64,000 nt of DNA from Vespa crabro (lineage: Eukaryota > Arthropoda > Insecta > Hymenoptera > Vespidae). The translations under genes and the position numbers were made by a program. The stretch is taken from NCBI RefSeq assembly GCF_910589235.1, contig NC_060966.1, forward strand, positions 1,860,001 to 1,924,000, read 5' to 3'. Shown here piece by piece: positions 63,287-64,000 of the stretch (its first letter is position 1; each line of letters starts with the position of its first letter). The notes under the pieces were generated by a model. The model had not been told where the DNA came from, searched no databases, and saw nothing but the letters and a program-made list of their open reading frames with translations.

Positions 63287-64000
63287 TTTATTATTATTAT
63301 TATTATTATCGTTATTATCGTTATTATTGTTATTATCGTTATCATTGTTAATATTGTAATTATTACTGTTATTATTATCGTTATTATCTTTAATATCGTC
63401 ATTTTTATTACTATTATTATAATTGTCGATATTATCTTTATTTACGTTATTATCGTTATTATTATTATCTTTATTATCGTTATTATCGGTATTACCATTA
63501 ATATCGTTATTATCTTTATTATTAGAAATATTATTATCGCTATTATTGTTATTATCATCATTATTATTATGGTTATTACCGTTATTATCGATATTATTGC
63601 TATTATTATTATTATTGTTATCGATATTAACAATAATAATATCATAATTATTATCGATATTCTCGTTATTATCCTTATTTCTATTATCATAAACAGAGTT
63701 ATTATCGTTATTATCGATATTATTATTATCGTTATTATCGTTAATAATGCTATTATTATTACCGATATAATCGTAATTATAGTTGTTATTTTTAATGTTA
63801 TCATCGTTATTATCATTATTATCCTTATTATTATTATTTTCATTCTTCTCGTCATTATTGTTATCATTATTATCTTGATTAACGTTAACATCAATGTCAT
63901 CTACATTATTCTTATTTATAATATCGATTTTATCATTTATATCGTTACTATTATTATTACTGTTATCGCTATTATCGATATTATTATGATCGTTATTATC
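63287..64000 (+). repeat. T-polarity satellite, start of a third arm copy
   Basis: From about 63,420 the sequence follows 1,215-1,950 (and 36,524 onward). Shared landmarks include TTTATTTACGTTATTATCG, ATTACCATTAATATCG, TATCATAAACAGAGTTATTA and the conserved block at 63,874. Deletions of about 170 bases are present relative to 1,215-1,950. Cut by the window end. No gene. Confidence 0.84.
63874..63924 (+). repeat. Conserved 50-bp satellite block (instance 6)
   Basis: CTTGATTAACGTTAACATC then AATGTCATCTACATTATTC. Its downstream context (TATCGATATTATTATGATCG) makes it the counterpart of the instances at 1,822 and 37,182. It keeps the ATGTC/ACATTATTC spelling of the instances at 137 and 35,443. 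Confidence 0.8.

Noticed and set aside
1..64000. CRISPR-like array (short repeats with spacers)
   Set aside because: The 9-mer has no unique spacers of constant length, no cas genes are present, and the retroelement places the DNA in a eukaryote.
1..64000. Telomeric array with TRAS/SART-type insertions
   Set aside because: No TTAGG or TTAGGG runs are seen. The repeat is TTATTATCG-type with alternating polarity, which telomeres do not show.

Overview
The window looks like eukaryotic, probably insect, repeat DNA rather than gene-bearing euchromatin. About 90% of it is one very AT-rich, triplet-structured degenerate satellite. Its core is the 9-mer TTATTATCG (read TTA-TTA-TCG) with variants TTAATATCG, GATATTATCG, TTATTG, TTATCA, TTATTTTTA and TAACG. 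The only non-satellite DNA is five broken pieces of a non-LTR retrotransposon. Its gag-like ORF1 carries CCHC knuckles. Its ORF2 has an EEP endonuclease followed by a reverse transcriptase, and the style (gag layout, LQGNLNRS start, YADD, SYRTVS and DDAHHTFF tail) is that of the R1 clade. That clade is best known from arthropods; the species cannot be named from this sequence. I see no host protein gene, tRNA, rRNA, CRISPR array or riboswitch.

Layout. The satellite is strongly strand-asymmetric and its polarity flips four times. 1-19,866 is T-rich on the + strand; 19,941-33,556 is A-rich (the complement); 33,611-48,777 is T-rich; 48,859-63,231 is A-rich; 63,287-64,000 is T-rich again. Both T-to-A flips (about 19.9 and 48.8 kb) share one junction sequence, called K here. 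Both A-to-T flips (about 33.58 and 63.26 kb) share another, called J, which lies in opposite orientations at the two places. The window is therefore a chain of roughly 14-15 kb inverted arms, with a repeating T-K-A-J unit of about 29-30 kb. Inside the T arms, 1-8,054 is duplicated almost exactly at 35,307-43,313. 15,455-19,350 is related to 33,720-35,443 with about 2 kb missing, and 63,420-64,000 starts a third copy related to about 1,215-1,950.

Retroelement. Copy A (22,507-25,877, minus) and copy B (53,162-56,526, minus) hold the 5' UTR, gag, endonuclease and first half of the RT. They share several lesions, so they are duplicates of one dead insertion. Copy C (44,243-45,208, plus) joins 5' UTR and gag N-terminus directly to an ORF2 tail. 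Fragments D (32,216-33,119, minus) and E (59,015-59,146, minus) are ORF2 C-terminal pieces at one homologous site; only D keeps the 3' UTR and an A-tract. All five are oriented so that their sense strand is the T-rich satellite strand. That suggests target preference for this satellite, or spread by arm duplication.

How it fits together: nothing here reads as a working gene set. The likely history is satellite expansion, insertion of an R1-clade element in one polarity, inverted and direct segmental duplication, and later partial homogenisation. The many long Ile/Leu/Val/Tyr or Asn/Asp reading frames are by-products of triplet periodicity and are not annotated as genes.
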